From NCBI RefSeq assembly GCF_001751255.1, contig NZ_LJGW01000066.1:34624-68566 (forward strand): DNA of 33,943 bases, written 5' to 3'. The notes below the pieces were generated by a model. That model was not told the DNA's origin. It worked only from the letters and a program-made list of their open reading frames with translations, and ran no database searches. Source of the stretch: Streptomyces nanshensis. GTDB taxonomy: Bacteria; Actinomycetota; Actinomycetes; Streptomycetales; Streptomycetaceae. Positions 1 to 9,954 of this stretch are shown here, one piece after another. The translations under genes and the position numbers were made by a program. Numbering within the stretch: the stretch's first letter is position 1; each line of letters begins with the position of its first letter.

Positions 1-487
1 CCAGTGCGAGCGCCGCCTCCGGGCCGGGGCAGGTGACCTCCAGCGAGGAGCTGCGGCCGGGCTCGGTGAGCGATCCGTGCGCGAGGAACGCCCCGCGCCA
101 CGCGGCCTCGGCGTCGCAGGTGGCCCCCGAGACCACCTGCGGCGGGAGGCCGCGGATCGGCCGGCCGCGGCTGTCCACCAGCCCCGTCTGGCGCGCGAGT
201 TGGTCGCCTCCGGCCACGACCCGTACGACGTAGCGGCTGCCGCGGCGCAGCCCCCCGGGCGCCATCACCACCAGGTCGGAGCTGTGTCCGAAGATCTCCA
301 GAACGTCCTTGCGCAGACGACGGGCCGCGATGCCCGTGTCCAGCTCCGCCTCGATCACGATCCGCCCGCTCACCAAGTGCAGGCCGCCCGCGAAGCGCAG
401 GATCGACGAGACCTCGGACTTCCGGCAGCAGGTCCGGGTGACGGGGAGCCGGGAGATCTCGTCCTTCACCGCAGCCGTCATCGCCAT
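1..487 (-). CDS. whiA: WhiA sporulation transcription regulator (N-terminal part; gene runs off the window)
   Basis: WhiA is a DNA-binding regulator with an N-terminal LAGLIDADG-homing-endonuclease-like fold and a C-terminal helix-turn-helix. In Streptomyces it acts with WhiB to stop aerial growth and start sporulation septation. Only the first about 162 residues are present; the HTH half lies beyond base 1. The visible protein begins [15 protein letters not shown] and includes [18 protein letters not shown] and [13 protein letters not shown], all typical of Streptomyces WhiA. The ATG at 487-485 is preceded on the minus strand by GGAAGGA about 8 nt upstream. The start overlaps the yvcK stop by 10 bp, implying translational coupling within rapZ-yvcK-whiA. 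Identification is from recognised family sequence and from gene order, which is conserved across Actinobacteria and Firmicutes. Confidence 0.95.
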   Translation of the reverse strand, partial: MAMTAAVKDEISRLPVTRTCCRKSEVSSILRFAGGLHLVSGRIVIEAELDTGIAARRLRKDVLEIFGHSSDLVVMAPGGLRRGSRYVVRVVAGGDQLARQTGLVDSRGRPIRGLPPQVVSGATCDAEAAWRGAFLAHGSLTEPGRSSSLEVTCPGPEAALAL

Positions 488-1530
488 GGGCCGATCCTTC
501 CATGCATCCGAAAAATACGGTCGTACGCGGCTGCCAGCAGCTCGGGATCGTGCCTGGCGGCGCCCGCCCCGGAACCTTCGCCCTGGGAAGCGCCGCCCGC
601 CGCCGCGACCGGAGAGAGCTGAGCCGTCGCTCCGAGCCGCTCGGCGGCCTGGCACAGGGAATCCCGGTCGGGGACGGCGTCCTCGTCGGCCAGCACCACG
701 TCGAAGGCGAGTTTAGGGGCGTGTCGGGCCAAAACGTCCAAATGACGCTGCGGGGAGAAGCCTTCTGTTTCTCCGGGCTGCGGCGCGAGGTTGAGCGAGA
801 GGACCTTGCGGGCCTTGGTCTGGGTCAGGGCGTCCAGCAGATCGGGGACGAGCAGATGCGGAATCACGGAGGAGAACCAGGAGCCGGGACCGAGGACGAC
901 CCAGTCGGCGTCGAGCACGGCCCGTACGGCTTCGGTGACGGCGGGCGGGTCGTGCGGCACCAGGTGCACCTGCAGCACCTCGCCCCTGGTGAGCGCGACG
1001 GTGGCCTGGCCGCGGACGGTCGAGACCTCGTCGGGGCGCTCCGGGTCGTGGCCGCGTACGAGGGCCTGGAGCTCCAGCGGGACGGCGGACATCGGCAGCA
1101 CCCTGCCGTGCGCGCCGAGCAGCTTGCCCACCAGATCGAGCGCCTGGACATGGTCGCCGAGCTGCTCCCAGAGCGCGACGATCAGCAGATTCCCCACGGC
1201 GTGGTCGTGCAGGTCGCCGCGGCTGACGAAACGGTGCTGCACGACCTCGGCCCAGGTCCGGCCCCAGTCGTCGTCCCCGCACAGCGCCGCGAGCGCCTTG
1301 CGCAGATCGCCGGGGGGCAGCACGCCCAGTTCGTCGCGGAGGCGTCCGCTGGAGCCGCCGTCGTCGGCGACGGTGACGACGGCGGTGAGGTCCCCGGTGA
1401 TGCGGCGCAGCGCGGTGAGGGAGGCGGACAGGCCCGCGCCGCCGCCCAGGGCCACGACCTTCGGCTGGGTGCCGCGGTGCGATCCGCGGGTGCCGACCGG
1501 ACGCCGCAGCCGGATGGTCCTACGAGGCAT
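478..1530 (-). CDS. yvcK: YvcK/CofD-like gluconeogenesis factor (UDP-sugar binding)
   Basis: 350-aa protein of the YvcK family, related in fold to CofD 2-phospho-lactate transferase. YvcK proteins bind UDP-GlcNAc and are needed for normal cell-wall precursor allocation on gluconeogenic carbon sources. Visible hallmarks are the N-terminal GGGAGLS nucleotide-binding loop (about residues 29-35), [11 protein letters not shown] (about 55-65) and [10 protein letters not shown] (about 71-80). The first about 20 residues are a basic extension. The ATG start lies 17 bp after the rapZ stop, with GAGAAG a short distance upstream, and the gene ends inside the whiA start region. Enzymatic activity is not established for the family, so the role is cytosolic regulation or metabolism by inference. 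Confidence 0.93.
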   Translation of the reverse strand: MPRRTIRLRRPVGTRGSHRGTQPKVVALGGGAGLSASLTALRRITGDLTAVVTVADDGGSSGRLRDELGVLPPGDLRKALAALCGDDDWGRTWAEVVQHRFVSRGDLHDHAVGNLLIVALWEQLGDHVQALDLVGKLLGAHGRVLPMSAVPLELQALVRGHDPERPDEVSTVRGQATVALTRGEVLQVHLVPHDPPAVTEAVRAVLDADWVVLGPGSWFSSVIPHLLVPDLLDALTQTKARKVLSLNLAPQPGETEGFSPQRHLDVLARHAPKLAFDVVLADEDAVPDRDSLCQAAERLGATAQLSPVAAAGGASQGEGSGAGAARHDPELLAAAYDRIFRMHGRIGPWR

Positions 1531-1547
1531 TCGCGCTTCTCACGTCC

Positions 1548-2561
1548 TCATTCACGTCCCATGTCGCGGTGCACCACGACGGTCTCCACGCCGGCGCCGG
1601 AGAGTCTGCGGGCCAGCTTCTCGGTGACGGCGACGCTGCGGTGCTTGCCGCCCGTACAGCCGACGGCGACGGTGACATACCGCTTGCCCTCGCGGCGGTA
1701 CCCGGCGGCGATGAGCTGGAGCAGCTCGGCGTAGCGGTCGAGGAACTCCTTGGCGCCCGGCTGGTCGAAGACGTAGTCCGAGACCTGCTCGGTCGTGCCG
1801 TTGTACGGGCGCAGTTCCGGGACCCAGTGGGGGTTGGGGAGGAAGCGGCAGTCGGCGACGAGATCGGCGTCAACCGGGAGCCCGTACTTATACCCGAAAG
1901 ACATCACCGTGGCGCGGAGTTCGGGCTCCTCGTCGCCGGCGAAGCGGGCGTCGAGCTTGGCCCGCAGCTCGTGAACGTTGAGGTCGGAGGTGTCGATGAC
2001 GAGGTCCGCGTCGCCGCGCAGCTCCCGCAGCAGGTCGCGCTCGGCGGCGATGCCGTCGACGATCCGGCCGTCGCCCTGGAGGGGATGCGGGCGGCGGACC
2101 GACTCGAAGCGGCGCACCAGCGCCTCGTCGCTCGCCTCCAGATAGACGATGCGGCGCTTGACCTGGCGCTGGGCGAGATCGGCCAGGGACTCGCGGAGGT
2201 TGTCGAAGAAGCTGCGCCCGCGGACGTCGACGACGACGGCGATGCGGGCGACGTTGCCCTGCGAGCGTGCGCCCAGGTCGACCATCGTCGGGATCAGCTC
2301 GGGCGGCAGGTTGTCGACGACGAACCAGCCGAGGTCCTCCAGGCACTTGGCCGCCGTACTGCGCCCGGCGCCGGACATCCCGGAGATGATCACCAGCTCG
2401 GGGATGACCGCCTCGTCCGCCGCCGCGTCGGCGGCCGTGCCGGACGCAGCCCGTGCCGCGTCCGCGCCGGACGCACCGGTCGCGCCGGTCGCACCGGTCG
2501 CACCGGTCGCACCGGTCGCCGCCGGCTCTCTGCCCTGTTCTCGTTCCTGCCTGCTGTTCAT
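1548..2561 (-). CDS. rapZ: RapZ family P-loop nucleotide-binding protein
   Basis: 337-aa RapZ (YvcJ) homologue. The N-terminal kinase-like domain has a Walker A loop GMSGAGRS (about residues 61-68). The C-terminal domain has GCTGGKHRS (about 301-309), the glucosamine-6-P/UDP-sugar-associated loop in E. coli RapZ. In E. coli RapZ is an adaptor for small-RNA decay; in Gram-positives its job is less defined, but it is always beside yvcK and whiA. The start chosen is ATG 2561, 25 bp after the uvrC stop. An in-frame GTG at 2609 would overlap uvrC and add an unlikely basic peptide. Odd feature: the first about 50 residues are a low-complexity Ala/Thr/Gly segment built from (ATG) tripeptides encoded by a 9-bp tandem repeat. 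Confidence 0.93.
   Translation of the reverse strand: MNSRQEREQGREPAATGATGATGATGATGASGADAARAASGTAADAAADEAVIPELVIISGMSGAGRSTAAKCLEDLGWFVVDNLPPELIPTMVDLGARSQGNVARIAVVVDVRGRSFFDNLRESLADLAQRQVKRRIVYLEASDEALVRRFESVRRPHPLQGDGRIVDGIAAERDLLRELRGDADLVIDTSDLNVHELRAKLDARFAGDEEPELRATVMSFGYKYGLPVDADLVADCRFLPNPHWVPELRPYNGTTEQVSDYVFDQPGAKEFLDRYAELLQLIAAGYRREGKRYVTVAVGCTGGKHRSVAVTEKLARRLSGAGVETVVVHRDMGRE
2473..2517 (-). repeat. 9-bp tandem repeat inside rapZ N-terminal linker
   Basis: Five consecutive units of GCACCGGTC on the plus strand (one with A to G) lie at 2473-2517. In the rapZ frame they encode repeating Ala-Thr-Gly tripeptides in a non-conserved N-terminal extension. Because the unit is a multiple of three, copy-number change would not shift the frame. 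Such repeats are prone to replication slippage. Confidence 0.9.
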
Positions 2562-2586
2562 GTCCTCGGCCCCCCGTCCTCGTGGC

Positions 2587-4581
2587 TCACTCTTCTTCAA
2601 CGATCTCACCGGTCGCAGTGTTCACAGCCGGCGCGGAGGACTTCGTGACAAGCGCCGCGGCGACGGCCTCCGCCGTCTTGCGGCCCACGCCCGGTACCTC
2701 GCAGATCTCCTCGACCGTCGCGGCGCGCAGCCGCTTGAGCGAGCCGAAGTGCTTCAGCAGCGCCTGCTTGCGGGACGCCCCCAGCCCCGGGACGGCGTCG
2801 AGCGGGCTGGCCTTCAGCGTCTTGGAGCGCTTGCTGCGCTGGTATCTGATCGCGAAGCGGTGCGCCTCGTCGCGTACGCGCTGGAGCAGATAGAGCCCCT
2901 CGCTCGTACGCGGCAGCACGAGGGGATCGTCCTCGCCGGGCACCCAGACCTCTTCGAGGCGCTTGGCGAGACCGCAGACGGCGACGTCGTCGACGCCGAG
3001 TTCGTCCATGGCGCTGCGGGCCGCGGCGACCTGGGGGCGGCCGCCGTCCACGACGATGAGCTGCGGAGGGTAGGCGAACTTCCTGGGGCGGCCGTCCTCG
3101 TCCCGCGACCCCGTCTCGACGGGCTCGGGACCCTCGCCCTCCGCGGGACCGTCGCCGTCGCCGCCCCACTCTCCCGTACGGCGCTTCTCCTGGAGATAGC
3201 GGCGGAAGCGGCGGCTGATGACCTCGTGCATCGAGCGGACGTCGTCCTGCCCGGCGAAGGACTTGATCTGGAAGCGGCGGTACTCGCTCTTGCGGGCGAG
3301 GCCGTCCTCGAAGACGACCATGGACGCGACCACGTCGTCGCCCTGGAAATGGGAGATGTCGAAGCACTCGATGCGCAGCGGCGCCGAGTCGAGGCCGAGG
3401 CCCTCCGCGATCTCCTCCAGCGCGCGCGAGCGCGTCGTCAGGTCGGAGGCGCGCTTGGTCTTGTGCAGGGCCAGGGCCTGCTGGGCGTTGCGCTTGACCG
3501 TCTCCATCAGGGCGCGCTTGTCGCCGCGTTGGGGCACGCGCAGGCTGACGCCGCTGCCGCGGCGCTCGGCGAGCCACTGCGCCGCGGGCTCCGGCGGCTC
3601 GGGCAGCGCCGGAACGAGGACCTCCTTGGGGACGCCCTCGCCGCGCTCCTCCCCGTAGAGCTGCTGGAGGGCGTGCTCGACGAGTTCGGGTGTGCCGATC
3701 TCCTCGACCTTGTCGGTGACCCAGCCGCGCTGGCCGCGCACCCGTCCGCCGCGTACGTGGAAGATCTGCACGGCCGCCTCCAACTCGTCCTCGGCGAGGG
3801 CGATCAGGTCGGCGTCGGTGGCGTCGGTGAGGACGACGGCGCTCTTCTCCATGGCGCGCCGCAGGGCGTCGGTGTCGTCCCGCAGCCGGGCCGCCCGCTC
3901 GTACTCCATCGCCTCGGACGCCTCGTTCATCTCGCGTTCCAGGCGGCGGAGATAGGAGTTGGTGTGCCCGGCGACGAAGTCGCAGAACTCCTCGGCGAGT
4001 TGACGGTGGTCCTCGGCGGAGATCCGGCCCACGCAGGGCGCCGAGCACTTGTCGATGTAGCCGAGGAGGCAGGGGCGGCCGATCTGGGCGGAGCGCTTGA
4101 ACACGCCCGCCGAGCACGTACGTACGGGAAACGCGCGCAGCATCAGGTCGACCGTCTCGCGGATGGCCCACGCGTGCGCGTACGGACCGAAGTAGCGCAC
4201 GCCCTTCTTCTTCGGGCCGCGCATCACCTGGACCCGCGGATACTCCTCGTTGAGGGTGACGGCGAGGGACGGATAGCTCTTGTCGTCGCGGTACTTGACG
4301 TTGAAGCGGGGCGCGAACTCCTTGATCCAGGAGTACTCGAGCTGGAGCGCCTCGACCTCCGTGGAGACGACCGTCCACTCGACCGACGCGGCCGTGGTGA
4401 CCATCGTGCGGGTGCGCACATGCAGGCCCGCGAGGTCCTGGAAGTAGTTGGCGAGCCGGTGGCGCAGGCTCTTGGCCTTCCCGACGTAGATCACCCGGCG
4501 GTGCTCGTCGCGGAACCGGTAGACCCCCGGCGAGTCGGGGATCTCACCCGGTTCGGGGCGGTAGGTGGAGGGGTCTGCCAT
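2587..4581 (-). CDS. uvrC: UvrABC excinuclease subunit C
   Basis: 664-aa UvrC, which makes both incisions around a DNA lesion after UvrB loading in nucleotide excision repair. Domains in order: GIY-YIG nuclease (GVYRFRDE at about 19-26 and IYVGKAKSL at about 31-39); a Cys-containing segment [15 protein letters not shown]; a UVR motif ([11 protein letters not shown]) that contacts UvrB; an RNase-H-like endonuclease with IECFDISH and VVDGGRPQV; and C-terminal helix-hairpin-helix repeats ([28 protein letters not shown]). A Gly/Glu-rich insert lies in the second nuclease domain, as in other Streptomyces. The start is ATG 4581 (MADPSTYRP); an upstream in-frame codon at 4611 lacks support. TAGGCT lies 7 nt before the ATG and no Shine-Dalgarno is visible, suggesting a leaderless mRNA. 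Confidence 0.97.
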   Translation of the reverse strand: MADPSTYRPEPGEIPDSPGVYRFRDEHRRVIYVGKAKSLRHRLANYFQDLAGLHVRTRTMVTTAASVEWTVVSTEVEALQLEYSWIKEFAPRFNVKYRDDKSYPSLAVTLNEEYPRVQVMRGPKKKGVRYFGPYAHAWAIRETVDLMLRAFPVRTCSAGVFKRSAQIGRPCLLGYIDKCSAPCVGRISAEDHRQLAEEFCDFVAGHTNSYLRRLEREMNEASEAMEYERAARLRDDTDALRRAMEKSAVVLTDATDADLIALAEDELEAAVQIFHVRGGRVRGQRGWVTDKVEEIGTPELVEHALQQLYGEERGEGVPKEVLVPALPEPPEPAAQWLAERRGSGVSLRVPQRGDKRALMETVKRNAQQALALHKTKRASDLTTRSRALEEIAEGLGLDSAPLRIECFDISHFQGDDVVASMVVFEDGLARKSEYRRFQIKSFAGQDDVRSMHEVISRRFRRYLQEKRRTGEWGGDGDGPAEGEGPEPVETGSRDEDGRPRKFAYPPQLIVVDGGRPQVAAARSAMDELGVDDVAVCGLAKRLEEVWVPGEDDPLVLPRTSEGLYLLQRVRDEAHRFAIRYQRSKRSKTLKASPLDAVPGLGASRKQALLKHFGSLKRLRAATVEEICEVPGVGRKTAEAVAAALVTKSSAPAVNTATGEIVEEE

Positions 4582-4588
4582 GCCGCAC

Positions 4589-4594
4589 AGCCTA
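4589..4594 (-). promoter_or_regulatory. Putative -10 box for leaderless uvrC
   Basis: Reading the minus strand, TAGGCT is followed by exactly 7 nt and then the uvrC ATG. This is the spacing expected when transcription begins at the A of the start codon, common in Streptomyces. No convincing -35 hexamer is visible. Confidence 0.5.
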
Positions 4595-4612
4595 CGTCCG
4601 CGCGGTGACACT

Positions 4613-4640
4613 CCCCTGCCCCGTCATCACGGAGCAGGGG
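4613..4640 (-). terminator. Hairpin between the MBL-fold gene and uvrC
   Basis: CCCCTGC at 4613-4619 pairs with GCAGGGG at 4634-4640. After a single mismatch, CCGT (4621-4624) pairs with ACGG (4629-4632) around the tetraloop CATC. The helix has 11 pairs and lies 50 bp past the upstream gene's stop. It has no U-tract, as is usual for actinobacterial terminators. It also falls near the -35 region of the predicted uvrC promoter, so an operator role is possible. Confidence 0.5.
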
Positions 4641-4689
4641 CGCTCGTACGTGTCGCCCTGTACGGGCTCGTGCCGTCGCGGCGGTGGCG

Positions 4690-5346
4690 TCACCAGCCGC
4701 GTTCGCGCCACTCGGCGAGGTGGGGGCGCTCGTTGCCCAGGGTGGTGTCGCCGCCGTGGCCCGGGTAGACCCAGGTCTCGTCGGGGAGCCGCTCGAAGAG
4801 CTTGGTCTCGACGTCGTTCAGCAGGCTCGCGAACGCCTCCGGATCGTCATGGGTGTTGCCCACGCCGCCCGGGAAGAGGCAGTCCCCGGTGAAGAGATGA
4901 GGATGGCCGTGCGGGTCGTCGTAGACGAGGGCGATCGAGCCCGGGGTATGGCCCACGAGGTGACGTGCCGTCAGTTCGACGTCGCCGACGCGCACCGTGC
5001 CGCCGTCGTCCACGAGTTCGTCCGTGGCGACCGGGATGCCCTCGGCGTCGTGGCGGCCCGCGTACGTACGGGCTCCCGTCGCCTCGACGACGGGGGCGAG
5101 GGCCTGCCAGTGGTCGCCGTGCCGGTGGGTGGTGACGACGGAGGCGATGCCGTCGGAGCCGATGAGGTCGAGCAGGGTCTCGGGCTCGTTGGCCGCGTCG
5201 ATCAGAAGCTGCTCGCCGGTGCTGCGGCAGCGCAGCAGATACGCGTTGTTGTTCATGGGGCCGACCGCGACCTTCGAGATCATCAGGTCGGTCAGCTCGT
5301 GCACGTCGGCAGGTCCCCCGACCTGTACGTCTCCGGTGTAAGCCAT
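4690..5346 (-). CDS. Metallo-beta-lactamase-fold hydrolase (glyoxalase II-like)
   Basis: 218-aa cytosolic MBL-fold protein with a complete metal site: THRHGDHW (H74, H76, D78, H79), GHTPGS (H133), GDCLF (D155) and YPGHGGDT (H197). The THxHxDH motif and the PGHGxDTTLG ending resemble the glyoxalase-II/hydroxyacyl-thiol hydrolase branch. In actinomycetes this may act on mycothiol conjugates rather than glutathione ones; that substrate is inference. It lies upstream of uvrC on the same strand but is separated by a hairpin and a likely separate uvrC promoter. TAGGCT lies 7 nt before the ATG and no ribosome binding site is visible, so it is probably leaderless. Its upstream region is occupied by a MITE-like insertion. 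Confidence 0.88.
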   Translation of the reverse strand: MAYTGDVQVGGPADVHELTDLMISKVAVGPMNNNAYLLRCRSTGEQLLIDAANEPETLLDLIGSDGIASVVTTHRHGDHWQALAPVVEATGARTYAGRHDAEGIPVATDELVDDGGTVRVGDVELTARHLVGHTPGSIALVYDDPHGHPHLFTGDCLFPGGVGNTHDDPEAFASLLNDVETKLFERLPDETWVYPGHGGDTTLGNERPHLAEWRERGW

Positions 5347-5353
5347 GAGGGAC

Positions 5354-5359
5354 AGCCTA
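5354..5359 (-). promoter_or_regulatory. Putative -10 box of the MBL-fold gene, abutting the MITE
   Basis: Minus-strand TAGGCT, then 7 nt, then ATG at 5346. This is identical in sequence and spacing to the uvrC box. Its outermost base is also the first base of the inverted-repeat element, so any -35 region must lie inside the inserted DNA. Confidence 0.45.
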
Positions 5360-5535
5360 GGGCGTGTCCGGGAAGTAGCGTCGTCGCCCTGCTGGGCAGG
5401 GCGGGGGCGCGGGGTCTGGTGCGTGCGATCGCAAGGCGGAGGAGGAGAGCGCAGCGTGCTGCGCCGACGATCGACAACGCAGCGAGTGCGCGTGCCAGGG
5501 CCCGCACCCCAGACGGGACTTCGCGGACACGCCCT
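5359..5535. mobile_element. MITE-like element, 177 bp with 18-bp terminal inverted repeats
   Basis: The left end (5359-5376, AGGGCGTGTCCGGGAAGT) and the right end (5518-5535) are inverted repeats matching at 17 of 18 positions. The interior is non-coding. It is GC-rich, lacks a transposase and resembles short repeated elements I recall from intergenic regions of Streptomyces genomes; that recollection cannot be checked here. Possible target duplications are CTAG (5357-5360) versus CTCG (5534-5537), or the dinucleotides TA and TC, so the duplication is uncertain. No second copy is visible in this window. It sits 12 bp upstream of the MBL-fold gene start. Confidence 0.75.
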
Positions 5536-5595
5536 CGGGCCGTGGGCTTCGGGAGTTGGCCAGAGCGCGGCAGGGCGGGATGCCGATGTGGCGGC

Positions 5596-5652
5596 GGTGA
5601 AGGGGCGCAGGGCGCGCGCACGGTCGGTGCGCGCCGCGACGCACCCCTCACC
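5596..5652 (-). terminator. Long imperfect hairpin downstream of the maleylpyruvate isomerase-like gene
   Basis: The core is GCGCGCAC (5614-5621) pairing with GTGCGCGC (5627-5634) around a 5-nt loop. Outer arms GGTGAAGGGG (from 5596) and CCCCTCACC (to 5652) extend it with bulges. It starts 22 nt past the stop codon of the minus-strand gene, the expected place for a terminator. No T-run follows. Together with the MITE it accounts for most of the 327-bp gene-free stretch 5347-5673. Confidence 0.6.
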
Positions 5653-5673
5653 GCCCGCGGCGGGACGCCCCCG

Positions 5674-6402
5674 CTACAGCGCCGGAAGCTCCGGCAGCGG
5701 ATCCCGCGCCGAGAGCCCGGTGCCCGTGCTGCGCCCCGTGAGCCATGCGACGAGCGCGGTGGGGCTCCCCGCGACGACAAGGGTCTTCGCGCCGTCGCCG
5801 GCCGCCCCCGTGTGCCAGCTCACGCCGTCCTCCGTACGCAGCTCGATCGGTACGGCGATGCCGGGGTGGCCCTGGAACCGCCGTGCCATGTTGGCCAGTT
5901 CGCGCTCGATGAACGTGGCGGGCAGATCGTCCATGGCGTAGCCGACGCCGAGGTCGACGTGGTGCAGCTCCACCTCGATCCAGCGGCGGAAGGGGAGGGA
6001 ATACGCGCCGTCCGTCACACCGTTACGCAGCTCTACGGTGCGTTCCCAGTCGGTGTCGCGCTGCGCGGCGAAGGCGCCGTCGAGACGGGCCCCGCTCTCG
6101 CGCAGATCGGCGAGGTGCTCGCGCACACTCCGGTGTGCGTCCCGCTCGATGTCGTCGTCGCGGCTCTCGGCGCTGGCGTACATGGGGCGTCCGGCGAGGA
6201 CGTTCAGCAGGGCGTCCGCGTTGCGGGCGAGGTGCGCCAGTACGTGACCGCGGGTCCAGCCGGGCAGCAGCGAGGGCTTGGCGGCGGTGGCGTCGTCGAG
6301 TTGCTCGACGGCAGCGAGCAGCCGGTCCGTCGCGCTCCGCAGGGCGGCGGCGTCGGCGGCGGGGTCGGGAGCGTTGGCGGCGGGGTTCGCTGGCGGCGTC
6401 AT
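5674..6402 (-). CDS. Maleylpyruvate isomerase family / DinB-like mycothiol-dependent enzyme
   Basis: 242-aa protein of the DinB/YfiT superfamily, maleylpyruvate-isomerase branch. Members are four-helix-bundle, often metal-binding, mycothiol-dependent transferases or isomerases. Visible hallmarks are the N-terminal helix LRSATDRLLAAVEQLDDAT, then LLPGWTRGHVLAHLARNADAL with the conserved Trp-Thr-Arg and His, then RWIEVELHHVDLG supplying further His ligands. The C-terminal half (GVSWHTGAAGDGAKTLVVAGSPTALVAWLTGR) is the sterol-carrier-like domain common in this family. The start is ATG 6402 (MTPPANPAA); a longer reading from 6546 adds a non-homologous basic peptide. TAGCTT lies 7 nt before the ATG, suggesting leaderless expression. 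The actual substrate is unknown. It is divergent from uvrA. Confidence 0.85.
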   Translation of the reverse strand: MTPPANPAANAPDPAADAAALRSATDRLLAAVEQLDDATAAKPSLLPGWTRGHVLAHLARNADALLNVLAGRPMYASAESRDDDIERDAHRSVREHLADLRESGARLDGAFAAQRDTDWERTVELRNGVTDGAYSLPFRRWIEVELHHVDLGVGYAMDDLPATFIERELANMARRFQGHPGIAVPIELRTEDGVSWHTGAAGDGAKTLVVAGSPTALVAWLTGRSTGTGLSARDPLPELPAL

Positions 6403-6409
6403 GATCCCC

Positions 6410-6415
6410 AAGCTA
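6410..6415 (-). promoter_or_regulatory. Putative -10 box of the maleylpyruvate isomerase-like gene
   Basis: Minus-strand TAGCTT followed by 7 nt (GGGGATC) and ATG. The GGGGA inside the spacer could also be a poor ribosome binding site at only 2-3 nt, so leaderless initiation is the better reading. Confidence 0.45.
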
Positions 6416-6480
6416 GCCCGGCTCCTCCTCCGGGTGGAAGACGGCGCGGAACGCCGGACCTCGTGCGGAAAGGCGCACAA

Positions 6481-6496
6481 TCGAATGTACGTGCTA
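6481..6496 (+). promoter_or_regulatory. Possible LexA (SOS) box upstream of uvrA
   Basis: TCGAATGTACGTGCTA resembles the actinobacterial SOS box TCGAACRNRNGTTCGA, with three deviations among its 14 specified positions. It overlaps TATAAG (6495-6500), a candidate -10 element. It is about 125 bp before the uvrA start in the divergent control region. The match is imperfect, so this is suggestive only. Confidence 0.3.
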
Positions 6497-6620
6497 TAAG
6501 CTCTGAGGGCGGTACCGATACGGTCCGGGGCACACCCGGGCGGCACCGCCTCTAGTCTTGAGCGGGGGGCTCCTGCGCAGTCGGGGCACCCTGCTTCTCA
6601 CACGAAAGGTGCCAACCGGC

Positions 6621-9609
<2,989 letters not shown>

Positions 9610-9611
<2 letters not shown>

Positions 9612-9629
9612 CCGCGGCGGGACGCGGCT
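9610..9629 (+). terminator. Short hairpin at the uvrA stop codon
   Basis: AGCCGCG (9610-9616, overlapping the TAG stop) pairs with CGCGGCT (9623-9629) around a 6-nt loop. It is probably one half of a tandem terminator with the stronger hairpin at 9724-9762. Confidence 0.4.
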
Positions 9630-9723
9630 CGTACGCGGTGCGGTAGCAGCGTACGGACAGAGCGGCCCACCGGGCCGACGGCGTACGGGCGTTGGAGCCC
9701 ACAACCTCACAACGGTCCCCCGG

Positions 9724-9762
9724 CGGCGGGGAGTTCGCGGCACGTCCGCGAGCTCCCCGCCG
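9724..9762 (+). terminator. Strong terminator hairpin downstream of uvrA
   Basis: A 17-nt left arm beginning CGGCGGGGAG pairs fully with the right arm 9746-9762, with one T-G wobble, around the 5-nt loop CACGT. It is the longest clean hairpin in the window and lies 113 bp after the uvrA stop. The remainder of this 343-bp gap (9763-9954) holds GTACGGGC direct repeats near 9778-9796 and the leader of the next gene. No credible ORF is seen there. Confidence 0.75.
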
Positions 9763-9954
9763 TCGTCTGTGCGGACGTACGGGCGTACGGGCGTGCGTGA
9801 GGCGTCCGTCCCGCGCTCCGTACGCCACTGAGCCGCAGGACATTGTTCGCGCCGAATTTCTACCGGACATCTGGTGCGGTCCGGTCACCGCTGAGACCCT
9901 TTTCGGCGCTGTGCGTAGAAAGCGCACGCAACAACCGTGTTTACAGGGGATGTT

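Noticed and set aside
5292..5780. Minus-strand frame spanning the MITE-like element
   Set aside because: It crosses both terminal inverted repeats and the start of the MBL gene. It is a translation of repeat DNA rather than a gene.
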